The translations under genes were made by a program, and so were the position numbers. Under the pieces are notes generated by a model. It was not told the origin of the DNA. It worked only from the letters and a program-made list of their open reading frames with translations, and ran no database searches. Below, in pieces: positions 6,452 to 7,762 of a stretch of 7,762 nt of DNA. Every line of letters starts with the position of its first letter. Positions within the stretch are counted from its first letter, which is position 1. Location of the stretch: NCBI GenBank assembly GCA_030642465.1, contig DAOWNS010000075.1, positions 1 to 7,762 on the forward strand, in the 5' to 3' direction. This DNA comes from Candidatus Thorarchaeota archaeon (GTDB taxonomy: Archaea > Asgardarchaeota > Thorarchaeia > Thorarchaeales > Thorarchaeaceae).

Positions 6452-7750
6452 ATGGTTGAAACTACTGGGAATGCATTGATTGTGGGCGGTGGAGTGGCCG
6501 GCATGCAAGCTGCCCTTGATATCGCCGCTCAGGGATTTAGCGTGTACATTGTCGAGAGGTCCCCCTCAATCGGGGGCCGAATGGCCATGATCGACAAGAC
6601 ATTCCCGACATTGGACTGCTCAGCATGTATATTGACTCCTAAGCTGAGCGAGGTGTCCAGACATCCCAAAATCACAATATTGACGAACTCAGAGATTGGG
6701 AGTGTTTCTGGAAAAGCTGGAAAATACAAGGCCCGCATCCTCAAGAGGGCTCGGTATGTAGACGAGGAAAAATGCTCAGGTTGTGGCGATTGTGCCGCGG
6801 AATGTCCTGTAGAAGTGCCCAGTGAGTTCGACCAAGATCTTGGCTTCAGAAAAGCAATTTACGTTCCCTTTCCTCAAGCTACACCAAACGTTTACACTGT
6901 CGACATGGATGCCTGCATCAAGTGTAATAGATGCGTCAAGGTCTGTGAAAGAGAAGCAATCGATCTCGAGATGATAGACGAGATAATCGAGTTAGATGTG
7001 GGCGCCATAGTTGTTGCTACTGGAGCTCAGTTATTCGATGTTTCCCAGTATCCACGATTGGGTTACACTCAGTATGACAATGTTATCAACGCAATGGAAT
7101 TCGAGCGTCTTATCAACGCGGCTGGGCCAACTGGAGGACATCTGATACGGCTCAGTGATGGAAAAGTTCCCAAGAGCATAGGATTCATTCAGTGCGTCGG
7201 AGCAAGAGATGTCACAAAGGGTGTACCGCATTGCTCAAGGATATGTTGCATGTATTCTATCAAAAACGCTGTTCTGGCAATGGAGCATAACCCTAATGCG
7301 GAAGTTTGGGTCTATTATGCTGATATACGTGCGTTTGGAAAGGGCTTCGAGGAATTCTACGAAATGGCTAGGGCACGGTTTGGTGTTCGGTTCCTACGGG
7401 GTCGTGTTGCAGAGGTTTTGCAGGGGACCCATAGTGGCAACCTTGTTGTGAAGGTAGAAGACACTGAAACCTCTGAAATTCGCCTGATAGAACACGAGAT
7501 GGTCATTGTGAGTCCGGGGATGGTCCCCTCTGAAGGAATGAGCAAACTTGCTCGCAAGCTGGGCTTGCCTACGACGGATGATGGTTACATCGAGATTGAA
7601 CACTCATTCTTCGGACCTGTTACCACAAAGGACTCTGGTGTATTCGTTTGTGGGATGGCGGATGGTCCCAAAGACATCCCAGACTCGGTTAGCGCGGGAA
7701 GTGCCGCTGCAATGAAAGCGACAATAGTACTGGCGAAGGGAGGAGAATGA
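6452..7750 (+). CDS. hdrA: Short HdrA-like flavoprotein, paralogue of the first gene of the operon
   Basis: 432 residues. FAD motif GGGVAGMQAALDIA (12-25), SIGGRMA (39-45), DCSAC (C56, C59), a two-cluster ferredoxin-like insert (C108, C111, C114, C118 and C155, C158, C161, C165), then C248, C261, C265, C266 of the HdrA-specific cluster, with Glu218 and Lys271. The length and lack of an N-terminal domain and a C-terminal ferredoxin domain resemble QmoA-type or bacterial short HdrA more than methanogen HdrA. It matches the HdrA parts of the fused protein without gaps, at about three quarters identity over the first 145 aligned residues by hand count. GGAGAG at 6440-6445 is 6 bases before the ATG; the gap after hdrB is 11 bases. 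It may pair with the fused HdrA as a heterodimer, since HdrA is a dimer in methanogens, or work in a second complex. QmoA is the main alternative name, but no QmoB, QmoC or sulfate-reduction gene is visible. Confidence 0.93.
   Translation: MVETTGNALIVGGGVAGMQAALDIAAQGFSVYIVERSPSIGGRMAMIDKTFPTLDCSACILTPKLSEVSRHPKITILTNSEIGSVSGKAGKYKARILKRARYVDEEKCSGCGDCAAECPVEVPSEFDQDLGFRKAIYVPFPQATPNVYTVDMDACIKCNRCVKVCEREAIDLEMIDEIIELDVGAIVVATGAQLFDVSQYPRLGYTQYDNVINAMEFERLINAAGPTGGHLIRLSDGKVPKSIGFIQCVGARDVTKGVPHCSRICCMYSIKNAVLAMEHNPNAEVWVYYADIRAFGKGFEEFYEMARARFGVRFLRGRVAEVLQGTHSGNLVVKVEDTETSEIRLIEHEMVIVSPGMVPSEGMSKLARKLGLPTTDDGYIEIEHSFFGPVTTKDSGVFVCGMADGPKDIPDSVSAGSAAAMKATIVLAKGGE
7736..7746 (+). promoter_or_regulatory. 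Strong ribosome binding site of the next gene
   Basis: AAGGGAGGAGA contains GGAGG (7739-7743) 8 bases before an ATG at 7752. It overlaps the end of the second hdrA, so the operon continues past the window. Confidence 0.65.
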
Positions 7751-7751
7751 T

Positions 7752-7762
7752 ATGACACAAAC
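7752..7762 (+). CDS. Start of a further operon gene (only the first codons visible)
   Basis: An ATG one base after the second hdrA stop codon reads Met-Thr-Gln before the window ends. The strong ribosome binding site and tight spacing make a real gene start likely. Three codons give no clue to the product. An MvhD-like or ferredoxin-like electron carrier would fit the context, but that is a guess. Confidence 0.5.

Noticed and set aside
6452..7750. The second HdrA as a truncated pseudogene of a long HdrA
   Set aside because: It has its own ribosome binding site, all cofactor motifs and a natural stop, and matches the length of short HdrA/QmoA-type proteins.
2304..7750. Selenocysteine codons in HdrA, as in some methanogens and BamE
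   Set aside because: Every cluster position is encoded by a Cys codon and no in-frame TGA occurs before the natural stops.

Overview
The window carries five protein-coding genes of strictly anaerobic redox metabolism in two divergent units, separated by a non-coding gap of about 450 bases. No RNA gene, transposon or CRISPR array was seen. The genes are dense, with strong Shine-Dalgarno sites, 4-11 base gaps and one ATGA stop/start overlap, so this is a prokaryote. The families (AOR-type tungsten enzyme, HdrA, HdrB, HdrC) suggest an anaerobic archaeon (for example an Asgard, Bathyarchaeia or Archaeoglobi-like lineage) or a sulfate-reducing or syntrophic Desulfobacterota-like bacterium. Nothing in the sequence settles which.

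Layout: (1) bases 1-1857, minus strand: an aldehyde:ferredoxin oxidoreductase-family enzyme, complete at its N-terminus and cut at its C-terminus by the window edge. (2) 1858-2303: divergent regulatory gap with several short perfect palindromes and a 12-base direct repeat. (3) 2304-7750, plus strand: an operon in the order hdrA1 (917 aa), hdrC (171 aa), hdrB (288 aa), hdrA2 (432 aa). (4) From 7752 a further gene appears to start behind a very strong ribosome binding site.

The standout is hdrA1. It is a short HdrA into which a whole GltD/NfnL-type NAD(P)H-dehydrogenase module (about 470 residues) is inserted inside the ferredoxin-like domain. The intact paralogue hdrA2, three genes downstream, shows the exact insertion point. 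Both HdrAs keep the cysteines of the HdrA-specific cluster and the Glu/Lys pair reported near the bifurcating flavin. HdrB keeps all ten cysteines of its two CCG motifs.

Inferred joint function: an HdrABC-type, probably flavin-bifurcating complex that can take or give electrons directly at NAD(P)H through the built-in GltD module. It would exchange them with ferredoxin and a disulfide or other HdrB substrate, and possibly with the divergently encoded AOR-type enzyme. The substrates are unknown. There is no hydrogenase, F420 enzyme or MvhD gene inside the window.
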